Below, one piece after another: positions 36,656 to 46,022 of a DNA stretch of 64,000 nt. Under the pieces are notes generated by a model. The model was not told where the DNA came from. It was given only the letters and a program-made list of their open reading frames with translations, and ran no database searches. The translations under genes and the position numbers were made by a program. Each line of letters begins with the position of its first letter. Positions within the stretch are counted from its first letter, which is position 1. This stretch comes from Pseudomonas sp. 14P_8.1_Bac3. Lineage in GTDB: Bacteria > Pseudomonadota > Gammaproteobacteria > Pseudomonadales > Pseudomonadaceae. The DNA lies in assembly GCF_025466085.1 (NCBI RefSeq), contig NZ_JANLOD010000021.1:124001-188000 (forward strand), given 5' to 3'.

Positions 36656-38422
36656 ATGAACTTCAATCTGCAACTCGATGCACTGCGCAGCGCCTACCGC
36701 GATGGCAGCCTCACACCTCGGGACTTGCTGCGCAGCCTGCGCGATAAAGCCGCAGCGCTGAACCCGGACTATCACCTGTTCATCCACTTGCTCAGTGTTG
36801 AGGAACTGGAACCCTACCTCGCCGCCCTCGACGGTCGCGACCTCGACAGCCTGCCGCTGTACGGCGTGCCGTTTGCGATCAAGGACAACATCGACCTGGC
36901 AGGCATTCCGACCACGGCGGCGTGCCCGGCATTTGCCTATGTGCCGACGCAATCGGCGACCATCGTCGAGCAGCTGCTGGCGCTGGGGGCCATTCCGCTG
37001 GGCAAGACCAATCTTGATCAGTTCGCCACCGGCTTGAACGGCAGTCGCTCGCCGTATGGCGCGTGCCCGAACAGCGTATTGCCGGAGTACCCGTCGGGCG
37101 GTTCCAGTGCCGGTTCTTCGCTGGCGGTGGCGCTGGGCGTCGCGAGTTTTTCCTTGGGCACCGACACCGCGGGCTCCGGACGTGTGCCGGCGGCGCTGAA
37201 CAATCTGGTGGGGATGAAAGCCACCAAAGGCTTGATCTCCACCGCCGGCGTGGTGCCGGCGTGTCGCACGCTGGATTGCGTCACGACGTTTACCGCGACG
37301 GCGCGGGAAGCCAGCCAGTTGCTGGCGCTCACTGCGCACCTTGATCCACGGGACGCTTACAGCCGCAGCAATCCGATGTGGAACGACGGTTCAGCGTTTG
37401 GCACGCCGCGTCCCTTCCGCTTCGGCGTGCCGCGAGCGCAGGACCTGGAGTTCTTCGGTTGCCCTGAGGGCCCGCTGTTGTTCGATAGCGCCATCGATCA
37501 GCTCGAGGCGCTGGGCGGCGAAGCGGTCGAACTTGATCTGTCGCCGTTTCTCGAAGCCGCGCGCCTGCTCTATGAAGGCCCGTGGGTGGCGGAGCGGTAC
37601 AGCGTCGCCGGTGAGTTGATGGAGCACAATCCTCAAGCGGTGCTGTCGGTGATTCAGGCTGTGCTGGCCAAGGCGCCAGCGGTGACCGGCGTGCAAACGT
37701 TCCGTGCGCAGTATCGGCTGCAAGCCCTGAAAGCACTGTGCGATAAGGCGCTGGAGGGGCTCGATTGTGTGATCACGCCGACCATCGGCCGTCCCGTGAC
37801 CCTGGCGGAACTCGACGCTGAACCGGTGCTGCGCAATTCGGAATTGGGTTACTACACCAACTTCATGAACCTGCTCGATTACGCCGCCGTCGCCGTGCCC
37901 AGCGGTTTCATGGGCAATGGGTTGCCGTGGGGCGTGACGCTGTTTGGGCGGGCGTTTACCGATCAGTATCTGCTGAGCGTGGCGGATGCTTTTCAACGCC
38001 GCTCGGAGGCGCCCGCACCGACCACGGTCGCGCGCAACGATCGGGCGCGGTTGGTGGTGTGCGGCGCGCACCTGGATGGGCTGGCGTTGAATTGGCAATT
38101 GAAACGCCGTGGCGCGAGGTTGGTCGAGACCACGTTCAGTTCGCCGGATTATCAACTGTATGCGTTGGCCGGTGGCCCGCCGTTTCGTCCGGGGATGGTT
38201 CGGGTGACGGAGGGCGGCGTGGCGATTGCGGTGGAGGTTTGGGAACTGCCGAGCAGTGAGCTGGGTTCGTTTCTGACCGGGATCCCGGCGCCGCTGGGGT
38301 TGGGCAAAGTGCAACTGGCGGATGGCCGTTGGGAGAGTGGGTTTATCTGCGAACAATATGGGTTGCAGGGGGCGGTGGATATCAGTCATCTGGGTGGATG
38401 GCGAGCTTACCTGGCCCGGTGA
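36656..38422 (+). CDS. atzF: Allophanate hydrolase
   Basis: Hydrolyses allophanate to two ammonia and two CO2, the last step of the pathway. 588 residues: an amidase-signature domain (1-450) with the Lys of FAIKDNIDLAG and the serines of PSGGSSAGSSLAVALG (Ser-cisSer-Lys triad), then a C-terminal domain (about 460-588) resembling the AtzF C-terminal domain. The ATG at 36656 follows AAAGGACTGACCGC. It closes the guanidine operon; the carboxylase and the deiminase subunits are upstream. Confidence 0.94.
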   Translation: MNFNLQLDALRSAYRDGSLTPRDLLRSLRDKAAALNPDYHLFIHLLSVEELEPYLAALDGRDLDSLPLYGVPFAIKDNIDLAGIPTTAACPAFAYVPTQSATIVEQLLALGAIPLGKTNLDQFATGLNGSRSPYGACPNSVLPEYPSGGSSAGSSLAVALGVASFSLGTDTAGSGRVPAALNNLVGMKATKGLISTAGVVPACRTLDCVTTFTATAREASQLLALTAHLDPRDAYSRSNPMWNDGSAFGTPRPFRFGVPRAQDLEFFGCPEGPLLFDSAIDQLEALGGEAVELDLSPFLEAARLLYEGPWVAERYSVAGELMEHNPQAVLSVIQAVLAKAPAVTGVQTFRAQYRLQALKALCDKALEGLDCVITPTIGRPVTLAELDAEPVLRNSELGYYTNFMNLLDYAAVAVPSGFMGNGLPWGVTLFGRAFTDQYLLSVADAFQRRSEAPAPTTVARNDRARLVVCGAHLDGLALNWQLKRRGARLVETTFSSPDYQLYALAGGPPFRPGMVRVTEGGVAIAVEVWELPSSELGSFLTGIPAPLGLGKVQLADGRWESGFICEQYGLQGAVDISHLGGWRAYLAR

Positions 38423-38429
38423 CGCCCCC

Positions 38430-38516
38430 GTGGGAGCGGGCTTGCTCGCGAAGGCGGTCTGACATTCAGCATTGATGTTGCCTGTCAGGCCCATTCGCGA
38501 GCAAGCCCGCTCCCAC
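38430..38516. repeat. REPIN after atzF
   Basis: GTGGGAGCGGGCTTGCTCGC and its complement TTCGCGAGCAAGCCCGCTCC, 8 bases after the atzF stop, forming a hairpin at the operon end. Confidence 0.85.
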
Positions 38517-38626
38517 CCACATCAGGCGCGACCTGATCTTCTCTGATTCACCCTACAAATCCCGCAGTTATTTCCCCGCAGTCCCACTAGAATGCTTTGC
38601 AACGGGTCACTGCCTACGGAATCGTC

Positions 38627-40114
38627 ATGCCGCCTCACTCGCCGCTGTATTCGCAACGTTCGCTGGTTCTCACGCTGATCGCGCTGCTGGGCGCGGGTTT
38701 TCTGGCCACTTCATTCCTCAGCTACTACGCCTCGCGCGCCTCGATCCGCGACAACATCGTCAACACCGAGCTGCCACTGACTTCGGACACGGTGTACTCG
38801 GAAATCCAGAAAGACCTCGTCAGACCGATCCTGATTTCCTCGATGATGGCCCGCGACACCTTCATGCGCGACTGGGTGGTCGGCGGCGAACAAAACCCCG
38901 AGCAGATGACCCGCTACCTTAACGAGGTCATGACCCACTACGGCGCCTACACCGCGTTCTTCATCTCCAACAGCACGCTGACCTACTACCACGCCAAGGG
39001 TGTGCTCAAGCAGGTCAAGGTCGACGAGCCGCGCGATGCCTGGTACTTCCGCGTGCGTGACATGGCCGATCCGTACGAGATCAACGTCGACCCGGACCTC
39101 GCCAACAAGGACAACCTGACCTTCTTCATCAACTACAAGGTCTACGACTACAACAACCACTTCATCGGCGCGGCGGGCGTGGGCCTGACCGTCGATGCGG
39201 TGATCAAGCTGATCGACAAGTACCAGCAGCGTTACCAGCGCAGCGTGTATTTCGTCGACAACTTCGGCCGGTTGGTGCTGACCGGCGCCGATGGCGGCCC
39301 GCAAGGTGCGCGCGTCGGCCAGACCCTCGCCGAACTCGACAGCATGAAAAGCCTCGTCAGCCAACTGCCGAAACCCCACAGCGGCAGCTACGAATATTCC
39401 GTTCAGGGCCAGGGCCATTTCCTCAACGTGCGGTTCATCCCGGAGCTGAACTGGTACCTGTTCGTCGACAAGCGCGAAGACGGCGCTCTGAGTGAAATCC
39501 GCCAGTCGCTGTACCTCAACCTGCTGATCTGCCTGTTCGTGACGCTGATCGTGCTGGCCCTGCTCAACCGGGTGATCAAGCGCTATCAGGGCAAGATCCA
39601 GGCCCAGGCCACGCTGGACAGCCTGACCGAGCTGCCGAACCGGCGCGGCTTCGACCTGCTGGCCGCGCAAGCCCTGCATGAAGCCCAACGCGAGCCCAAG
39701 CCGCTGACCGCGTTGCTGCTGGACCTGGACCACTTCAAGGCCTTGAACGACACCTACGGTCACCTCGCTGGCGATCAAGTGCTGATCGGTTTTGCCCGGG
39801 ACCTGCAGAGTTGCCTGCGCCACTCCGACATCGTCTGTCGCTGGGGCGGTGAAGAATTCATCGTGCTGCTCAAGGACACCGACGGTGAGACCGGTCTGAT
39901 GATCGCCGAGAAAATTCGCCAGCATGTCGAACAACAGCGTTATGCCTACAACGGTCAGTCCCTGCGGCTGACCGTCAGCATTGGCTTGACCACACTGCAA
40001 CCGGATGAAACCCTGCACACCCTGCTGTCCCGAGCCGATCATGCGATGTACCGGGCCAAGCAATCCGGCCGAAACCGTACCTGCGCGGAAATGTCCCAGA
40101 CCAGTTATGCATAG
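38627..40114 (+). CDS. Cache-sensor diguanylate cyclase (GGEEF)
   Basis: A membrane diguanylate cyclase that makes c-di-GMP. 495 residues: N-terminal membrane helix (SLVLTLIALLGAGFLATSFL), periplasmic dCache-type sensor (about 45-300, with DAWYFRVRD and FINYKVYDYNNHFIGAAGVG), second helix (LNLLICLFVTLIVLALL), GGDEF domain with active-site GGEEF in CRWGGEEFIVLLKD. The inhibitory-site arginine RxxD four residues before is not evident. The ATG at 38627 precedes the first helix. Confidence 0.9.
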   Translation: MPPHSPLYSQRSLVLTLIALLGAGFLATSFLSYYASRASIRDNIVNTELPLTSDTVYSEIQKDLVRPILISSMMARDTFMRDWVVGGEQNPEQMTRYLNEVMTHYGAYTAFFISNSTLTYYHAKGVLKQVKVDEPRDAWYFRVRDMADPYEINVDPDLANKDNLTFFINYKVYDYNNHFIGAAGVGLTVDAVIKLIDKYQQRYQRSVYFVDNFGRLVLTGADGGPQGARVGQTLAELDSMKSLVSQLPKPHSGSYEYSVQGQGHFLNVRFIPELNWYLFVDKREDGALSEIRQSLYLNLLICLFVTLIVLALLNRVIKRYQGKIQAQATLDSLTELPNRRGFDLLAAQALHEAQREPKPLTALLLDLDHFKALNDTYGHLAGDQVLIGFARDLQSCLRHSDIVCRWGGEEFIVLLKDTDGETGLMIAEKIRQHVEQQRYAYNGQSLRLTVSIGLTTLQPDETLHTLLSRADHAMYRAKQSGRNRTCAEMSQTSYA

Positions 40115-40120
40115 TCCTAC

Positions 40121-40315
40121 ATGAACACATCTGAATGCTGCCCGGCGTGCGGCGCCTCCAACGACTGCAGTCTGGCCGACCCGCGAACCGCCGACCGGCC
40201 CTGCTGGTGCTACGGCGTCAGCATCGACCCGGCGGTGCTCGAAGCTTTGCCGCCCGAGCTGCGCGACAAATCCTGCCTGTGCCCACGCTGCGCGCAGGTG
40301 GAAGCGCAGTTATAA
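40121..40315 (+). CDS. Cysteine-rich CWC protein
   Basis: A 64-residue protein of the cysteine-rich CWC family with cysteines spaced for metal binding: CCPACGASNDC, RPCWCYG and CLCPRCAQ. Function unknown; possible zinc protein. Six bases separate it from the cyclase upstream. Confidence 0.85.
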   Translation: MNTSECCPACGASNDCSLADPRTADRPCWCYGVSIDPAVLEALPPELRDKSCLCPRCAQVEAQL

Positions 40316-40372
40316 GCAGCCGTTCGGCCGATCACGTAAGATGCGCGGCCCTTTTCCTGTCGATCCCAATTC

Positions 40373-41065
40373 ATGCGCGTTGACCGTTTCCTCAGCAACC
40401 TGCCCCGCTTCAACCGTCAGCAGGTACGCCTGTTGCTGGTGGAAAAACGCGTGCGGATCGACGGAAAAATCGTCAGCGACCCGCATGCCGAAGTGCTGGA
40501 ATTCAGCCGTGTCGAGGTCGACGAGGAAGTGCTGCAAGCCGGCAAACCCGCGCGTTATTTCATGCTGCACAAACCGCCCGGCTGTGTCAGCGCCACCCGC
40601 GACCCACAGCATCCGACCGTGCTCGACCTGATCGACGAGCCGGACAAGCACGACCTGCACATCGCCGGACGCCTCGACTTCAACACCACCGGCCTGATGC
40701 TGATCACCAACGACGGCACCTGGTCGCGGCGCCTGACGCAGCCGCAAACCAAACTGCCCAAGGTCTACTACGTCGAGACAGAGCGAGAGATCGGCCCGGA
40801 ATATGCGTTGAAGTTCACCGAGGGCCTGTACTTTGCTTTCGAAGACCTCACCACGCAGCCGGCGGAATTGCTGCTGTTGGGGCCGACGTCGGCGCGCCTG
40901 AGCATCGTCGAGGGTCGTTATCACCAGGTGAAGCGGATGTTCGGCCACTTCGACAACAAGGTGCTGCGCCTGCATCGCGAATCCATGGGCCCGCTGGTGC
41001 TCGACAGTGCGCTAAAACCGGGCGAGTACCGCGCGCTGCGCACTGAAGAGATCCAATTGATCTAA
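40373..41065 (+). CDS. rsuA: 16S rRNA pseudouridine synthase (RsuA family)
   Basis: Isomerises uridine 516 of 16S rRNA by family relationship. 230 residues with an S4-like N-terminus (MRVDRFLSNLPRFNRQQVRL) and the catalytic motif HIAGRLDFNTTGLMLITNDG, the Asp being the nucleophile-like residue. RsuA, RluB, RluE and RluF are similar, so the exact target is not certain. Confidence 0.88.
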   Translation: MRVDRFLSNLPRFNRQQVRLLLVEKRVRIDGKIVSDPHAEVLEFSRVEVDEEVLQAGKPARYFMLHKPPGCVSATRDPQHPTVLDLIDEPDKHDLHIAGRLDFNTTGLMLITNDGTWSRRLTQPQTKLPKVYYVETEREIGPEYALKFTEGLYFAFEDLTTQPAELLLLGPTSARLSIVEGRYHQVKRMFGHFDNKVLRLHRESMGPLVLDSALKPGEYRALRTEEIQLI

Positions 41066-41379
41066 GCAGGCGACCGCTCAGCAGAAGTTGTCGAACAATT
41101 TACCAATGACACTTGCGCGAAGACGTGACCCCTGCTTGAATCAGGACGTCGGCCGAAATGTGACCGACAAGTCACACCATACTTCTAAGAAACTTTTTGC
41201 CGGTTAGTGAACCCTCAGGTTCCGCCTCAGACCAGCAGACTGCCCGCCTATAACAACACCCGTCGACCGGACTGCATGGATCGACATGGGCCTCCAAAAA
41301 TTCCAGGCATATGCCTACCTGTCACAAAGCTCGTGCAATCTCATTTGCGCGCATACCCGCTTGCCAGGAGTCTTATGAC
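41066..41379. other. Leader region of phaG
   Basis: 314 bases with no gene. A GGACGTCGGCCGAAATGTGACC-type inverted region appears near 41141, but no recognised operator, riboswitch or repeat. Confidence 0.5.
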
Positions 41380-42264
41380 ATGAGGCCAGAAATCGCTGTG
41401 CTGGATATACAGGGTCAGTATCGGGTTTACACGGAGTTCTATCGCGCAGACGCCGCAGAGAAGACCATCATTCTGGTCAACGGCTCGATGGCCACGACTG
41501 CGTCGTTTGCACAAACCGTGAAAAACCTTCACCCGCAGTTTAATGTGGTCTGCTACGACCAGCCCTACGCGGGCAAGTCCAAAGCCCACAACCTGCATGA
41601 GAAATTACTGACCAAGGAAGTTGAAGGGCAGATCCTCCTGGAGCTGATCGACCACTTCGGCGCTGAACACGTGCTGTCATTTTCCTGGGGCGGCGCCGCC
41701 ACCCTGGTCGCCCTCGCCCACCGGCCACGGCGCATCGAAAAGGCCGTGATCAGCTCGTTCTCTCCGGAGATCAACGCGCACATGCTCGACTACCTCGAGC
41801 GCGGTGTTGACTACCTTGGCAGCCGCGATGGCGACCGGGTCGGCAACCTGGTGAACAGCACCATCGGCAAACACTTGCCGACCCTGTTCAAGCGCTTCAA
41901 CTACCGCCACGTCAGCAGCCTGGCCGATCACGAATACGGGCAGATGCACTTCCACATCAACGACCTGCTGCACAGCGATCGCCAGTGCTTCCTCAAGGCC
42001 TCGGAGAAAATCAACGTGCCGGTGCTGTTCATGAATGGCGAATGGGACGAATACACCGCCGCCGACGGCGCGCGATTGTTCGCCAATCACGTGCAACACA
42101 GCACCTTCACCACCATCGAAGCCACCGGCCACTTTCTCGACATGGAGCACAAAGCCGCCTGCCGAGACAGCCGCAACGCCCTGCTGGGCTTCCTGAGCCC
42201 AACGCCACAGGCCAGCCGACCGCGTTACCACTACGTCCAGGACCACCATGCACTGGCCATCTGA
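41380..42264 (+). CDS. phaG: (R)-3-hydroxyacyl-ACP:CoA transacylase PhaG
   Basis: Links fatty acid synthesis to medium-chain polyhydroxyalkanoate (and rhamnolipid-type lipid) formation. 294 residues with alpha/beta-hydrolase fold: nucleophile Ser in SFSWGGAATLVALAH, Asp region NGEWDEYTAADG and catalytic His in ATGHFLDMEHK. The opening MRPEIAVLDIQGQYRVYTEF matches my memory of P. putida PhaG closely, and it is a relative of RhlA. The ATG at 41380 is chosen on that basis. Confidence 0.93.
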   Translation: MRPEIAVLDIQGQYRVYTEFYRADAAEKTIILVNGSMATTASFAQTVKNLHPQFNVVCYDQPYAGKSKAHNLHEKLLTKEVEGQILLELIDHFGAEHVLSFSWGGAATLVALAHRPRRIEKAVISSFSPEINAHMLDYLERGVDYLGSRDGDRVGNLVNSTIGKHLPTLFKRFNYRHVSSLADHEYGQMHFHINDLLHSDRQCFLKASEKINVPVLFMNGEWDEYTAADGARLFANHVQHSTFTTIEATGHFLDMEHKAACRDSRNALLGFLSPTPQASRPRYHYVQDHHALAI

Positions 42265-42277
42265 AACAGTGTCATCG

Positions 42278-42335
42278 CGAGCAAGCTTCGCCGCCTGACG
42301 CCATCCTCCAGGCGCGAGGCTTGCCCGCGAACGAC
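42278..42335. repeat. REP-like inverted pair
   Basis: ATCGCGAGCAAGCTTCGCCG and GCGAGGCTTGCCCGCGAACG, between phaG and tRNA-Gly. Confidence 0.5.
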
Positions 42336-42399
42336 CGCACAAGCGCAAAGAAAAACTTCATTTCCACGCGCACATCTGGTACAAAGTCAGCCGCTCTGA

Positions 42400-42473
42400 G
42401 CGGGTGTCGTATAATGGCATTACTCCAGCTTCCCAAGCTGATAACGAGGGTTCGATTCCCTTCACCCGCTCCA
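42400..42473 (+). tRNA. tRNA-Gly(CCC)
   Basis: 74 bases: GCGGGTG acceptor half, anticodon loop TTCCCAA (anticodon CCC, codon GGG), T-arm GGTTCGATTCC and encoded CCA. Its 3' end is the left att site of the island (24-bp repeat at 42451), so the gene is regenerated intact by integration. Confidence 0.95.
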
Positions 42474-42474
42474 C
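42451..42474. repeat. attL: left boundary of the island
   Basis: TTCGATTCCCTTCACCCGCT CCAC, the last part of tRNA-Gly. It is repeated exactly at 49622-49645 and nowhere else that I noticed. Confidence 0.9.
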
Positions 42475-42637
42475 ATCACATCTCCACCTATCTCCCCACA
42501 TCTCACCTCCCCTTATAGATCAATAACTTAGCATTCCGTGAATCTCTCATGATTGCCGGTGGTCTCCGCACGGCCCTACTTTTTCTGTACAGGCTCGTGT
42601 ACGGTTTCGAAAACTTCGAACCAGGCCATACACAACC

Positions 42638-42991
42638 ATGAAACGATCAGAGATAAAAAGACGACCCCTTTCTCGGACTGTCATCGATGCACTTGAACCC
42701 GAGGTCAAGGGCTATCGCGAGAACTACGGTGGCGCAGAGCGGCTTCACATCGTTGTGAGCCCAACCGGGCGTAAACGCTGGGAGCTGAGATATAAAAAAT
42801 CTGATGGAAAATGGGGCTGGCACGGCCTGGGCAGTTATCGGGACGTGAACATCGAACAAGCCCGTGAAAAGGCTCAGCAGGCTCTCAAGCTGCTTGCAGC
42901 GGGAACGGATCCTGTCGCGCACAGGGCGCAAAAAAAATACGAATTGAGCGAAGCGACAAGCAACAGTTTTGAGAGCGTTGCCGAGGCTTAA
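42638..42991 (+). pseudogene. Tyrosine integrase, N-terminal fragment
   Basis: A 117-residue remnant with the DUF4102 arm-binding domain of phage/island integrases: VIDALEPEVKGYRENYGGAE, VSPTGRKRWELRYK, WGWHGLGSYRDVNIEQAREK and NSFESVAEA, where the core-binding domain would start. The catalytic part with the R-H-R-Y residues is missing: the frame stops at a TAA and unrelated coding remnants follow. Confidence 0.9.
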
Positions 42992-43583
42992 AGGAGACAG
43001 AACAGGTCACAATTTTTATTAATTATTCAAGAGAAGCGGAAGCTCGAACATTCGCTAATGCTCTGAGGCCGCCGAACTGGTGTAGCACATGCATACAACG
43101 GTTACCCACACCGCCTGCTGAGCAATGGCAATTTCTCCCGGAAGGCCCAGATTATTCCGCTATGCTCAAGCGGCTCGGCTACTCCCCTCGCGAAAGCGCC
43201 TGGAACGCCTCTTGCCGCGCTTTCAGAGTATTTTGCATAGATCGCGACTGCAGGCGTTACGGAAAAGCTCTGAAATCGCTGCACAGACGCGTACAGCATT
43301 CTCATGCCGTTTGAGATGCTGAGGGTATTAAGGGAGACGGACGAATAAACGGGAAGTCGGCCTGACACCCCCCTCAGACGAGCCACATTCAACGAAACTG
43401 CTTCAACCTGAGATACCCAGTGACGAGACCTTAGGGCAGCTTCAAGCGTTGTGTGGCATTCACTACAAACCCATGCAAGTTAAAAGCAAAGAGTATTTTG
43501 GAGGTAACCTGAAATATTCTACCAAGCTCAAGCAAAAGCCGGAACGCCGTTCAGAAGCGTCATATGGGGCTCTAGAACGCTAA
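42973..43583 (+). pseudogene. Degenerate coding remnants after the integrase
   Basis: Two long open stretches without good start codons follow the fragment. One (42973-43314) reads KETEQVTIFINYSREAEART, then a cysteine-rich part and LKRLGYSPRESAWNASCRAF. The other (43332-43583, another frame) reads PSDETLGQLQALCGIHYKPM and ends in GALER. They look like decayed protein sequence, perhaps one frameshifted gene. Family unrecognised. Confidence 0.4.
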
Positions 43584-43749
43584 CCTCACCTCGTTACCGT
43601 CCAGTGCTCTATCCGACATAGCCCCAGCCCTGCTGACATTTGAGGGGGCCACAGGAAGCAGGATATCCATGTAGTTGCCACCAGATAACAACGCGTGCAA
43701 AACGCATCCGAATTCAAATACTTAAGTACCATCAGGCTGAGCTTACACA
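43584..43749. other. Island gap before the 599-aa gene
   Basis: No supportable gene or structure seen. Confidence 0.4.
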
Positions 43750-45549
43750 TCATTCCTTTTTGCGAAGGCGACTTACAAATACAGCGTCGCTGGTAGTGAA
43801 GGTATTTTTCGCTCTCAGCCAGTCGGTGACTACGTTACCAGCTTTAGATTCATTATCTAACATACGCTGGATAAACCAAACTGCGACTGGAATCCATACC
43901 GCCGTAGGGCCGGTAACCAATGCAGGTACTAACGCCCCTGTCAATGTGAGCAAATCTCGTCTCTTTGCACCCCGCTCCACACGCTCCAATGACTTAACTT
44001 TATCGTTAACATTTATTACGTAATTCCTAACTGATTCCGCATTAAAATTATGCTTTTTAAGCAATATATTTAGACGATTGACGTCTTCCATACTGAATGC
44101 ACTTACCACATCTGCAATAGGAGTATCCCCATCGAGAACAAGCAGATCCTCTACAACCACCCCCAAGTTCGAGGCCGTATCAATAATAGGTCGAGGAGGT
44201 ACGCCGGTGATAAAACTAGCGGTCAATGTAACTATTTTTTCGATATTAAATCCGCTAGAACTCACAGGGCAGTAATTAGCGTTAAGTGCAGTACCCCACT
44301 CAACAGAAGTCGAGCATGCCAAGACAACAGGATTTATTTCAGCACCGTTCTTTCCTGAAATTATCTCCGCCAGCAGTCGGCCCATACCATGATGGAATCC
44401 TGCTCTCGCGCCCTGAGTTGAAAAATCCGTTTCTAAAGATGCCCAGCTCGAACCGAGGTATCTACGTACCGATTGCAGTTCGGAAAGGCCAGGGTCGGAT
44501 TTGTTCGAGCTTAGTAGGCTAAGCAGATTGCGGCGTGCTTCATTATCTAGGGCAGGATACAGTAGGGGATTCCTTTTACGGCCCTCCGCAATAGTCGCCG
44601 CCGCGAGCGGTCTGTGGAGCACAAACTGGCTTTGATCATGATCAAGCAACTTTGCAAGCATCGCCCGGTCATAGAAATGGAGTTCGGCAGGGAGAATGAT
44701 AATAACCCGACCCGAGTTAATCAATTCAACTAGCTCGCGCTCTGAGATTGAGAAGCCTCTAAGCAATTCCTCTAAACCTCTAAAAGGAGGCGCGAGGTAT
44801 ATTGTATTGTAAGTTGTTAAATAGTTCCTGATATTACTTGGCATTCCAAATGAACAGTCAATAAAGCAAGCCGTTCGCTCCCGCTTAGTCGAGGGGACGT
44901 ATCGCGAAGGGTCTATCTGTTCGGTTGAAAATAACGATAGCCGATCATCGAACCACTGCTGCTCACCTGATTCTTGCGCTGTGACTAGCTTAGCTGGCCA
45001 ACCTTTCAAGCGTTGATCAGTGAAATAAAAATCGGGCGTTTGAATTCCTGGAAAGCCCTCTGGTTCGACCTTAAACTCCAGCTCAATACTAATGCCAAGA
45101 TTAGAAATTGCAATTTCTATAAGCTGTGCTGACTCTTCATCGAGCTCAACGGGCGAAATAATACGCAGTAGTGCTGGATGGTCATCTATTTTGAAAATCG
45201 GAAACTTTCTAGGGAGCTGACGTATTAGCTCAAGATGAAACTCAGACGCATTAAGAGGAGCTCCATTGAGTTGAGATAGTTGTTCAGGTGTCCGAGCTGG
45301 TATGCGAATAGCACCGTTTGGTGGACTTTTTACCAGATCAACTTGATATGCGATAACCCGGCAATATTTATCAAACCACTCTTTTAATGGCAGTCCCTCT
45401 GATGACATCGCCTCATCTAGCGTAACGCATACGATAAGATAGCTGCCATTTAAACACCAGAGCCCACCAAACTCTAATTGAGGTTGATTTAAAATTAGCC
45501 GTTCATATGAAGTCAGCGCATAACCCTTGGCGAAGCCGAATTTATCCAT
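43750..45549 (-). CDS. Unrecognised 599-residue island protein
   Basis: A complete 599-residue frame, with codon use and low G+C like the rest of the island. I do not recognise the family. Features seen: a probable mixed alpha/beta N-terminal half; a conserved-looking core FIDCSFGMPSNIRNYLTTYN followed by YLAPPFRGLEELLRGFSISE; GRVIIILPAELHFYDRAMLA; and a hydrophobic C-terminal segment LVTGPTAVWIPVAVWFIQRM that could be a membrane helix near residue 560. Two mini-ORFs on the same strand precede it. Cargo or defence is possible but not shown. Confidence 0.75.
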   Translation of the reverse strand: MDKFGFAKGYALTSYERLILNQPQLEFGGLWCLNGSYLIVCVTLDEAMSSEGLPLKEWFDKYCRVIAYQVDLVKSPPNGAIRIPARTPEQLSQLNGAPLNASEFHLELIRQLPRKFPIFKIDDHPALLRIISPVELDEESAQLIEIAISNLGISIELEFKVEPEGFPGIQTPDFYFTDQRLKGWPAKLVTAQESGEQQWFDDRLSLFSTEQIDPSRYVPSTKRERTACFIDCSFGMPSNIRNYLTTYNTIYLAPPFRGLEELLRGFSISERELVELINSGRVIIILPAELHFYDRAMLAKLLDHDQSQFVLHRPLAAATIAEGRKRNPLLYPALDNEARRNLLSLLSSNKSDPGLSELQSVRRYLGSSWASLETDFSTQGARAGFHHGMGRLLAEIISGKNGAEINPVVLACSTSVEWGTALNANYCPVSSSGFNIEKIVTLTASFITGVPPRPIIDTASNLGVVVEDLLVLDGDTPIADVVSAFSMEDVNRLNILLKKHNFNAESVRNYVINVNDKVKSLERVERGAKRRDLLTLTGALVPALVTGPTAVWIPVAVWFIQRMLDNESKAGNVVTDWLRAKNTFTTSDAVFVSRLRKKE

Positions 45550-45669
45550 GGCATATATCCCTCGTTGTCAGCCAGAGCAGAGCATAGCACGCTTATTTGC
45601 TTTGTAAGGCGATTCGTCAATAACCACCGTAGTCGTATTTAACTGAAGGAACCTGAGGCGAACGCTGGC

Positions 45670-45819
45670 TCAGCTCTCATTAAAGAAATCATCAAGATCA
45701 CGGCTCGTATAATCCGCTCGTCCGTTGTCGCTTGGAACCTCATTGGATTCTGAACGCCGATCGCTCTTTTGATAATAACGGCGCAGGTGTTCGCGCAACA
45801 TCTCAATGCTGTTGCTCAT
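45670..45819 (-). CDS. Mini-ORF of 49 residues in the orphan operon
   Basis: Reads MSNSIEMLREHLRRYYQKSD and ends RDLDDFFNES. It overlaps the previous mini-ORF by ATGA, the mark of coupled translation, and precedes the 599-residue gene by 120 bases. Charged, probably helical, with no membrane segment. Unrecognised. Confidence 0.5.
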   Translation of the reverse strand: MSNSIEMLREHLRRYYQKSDRRSESNEVPSDNGRADYTSRDLDDFFNES

Positions 45820-45977
45820 TCTATGTCTTGGGAAGAGGTGCGATAAGACGCTCCGAACGAACGAAGCTCATCAGCCTCATAAAACTCCGCGACCGCGCCA
45901 AAATTTATCTCGTTCAAGATATTTTCCTTGTATACCGGAGCATCAGTGATACGCCAATTGTTTAATAACTGGCTCAT
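45816..45977 (-). CDS. Mini-ORF of 53 residues heading the orphan operon
   Basis: Reads MSQLLNNWRITDAPVYKENI and ends RTSSQDIE. It is acidic. It starts 45 bases from the divergent mobC-like gene and ends in an ATGA overlap with the 49-residue ORF. The shared strand and tight packing suggest one operon with the 599-residue gene. Unrecognised. Confidence 0.5.
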   Translation of the reverse strand: MSQLLNNWRITDAPVYKENILNEINFGAVAEFYEADELRSFGASYRTSSQDIE

Positions 45978-46022
45978 GCTTAATAATATCTTTGATGCAT
46001 AAGAACGAACAAGGCTCCTCGC

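Noticed and set aside
27249..38516. Repeated GTGGGAGCGGGCTTGCTCG units as a CRISPR array
   Set aside because: They are scattered as inverted pairs with no spacers of regular length and no cas genes nearby; they are REP/REPIN elements.
43125..43322. Plus-strand open frame of 65 codons in the island remnant
   Set aside because: It overlaps a longer, more protein-like remnant in another frame and has no start signal.
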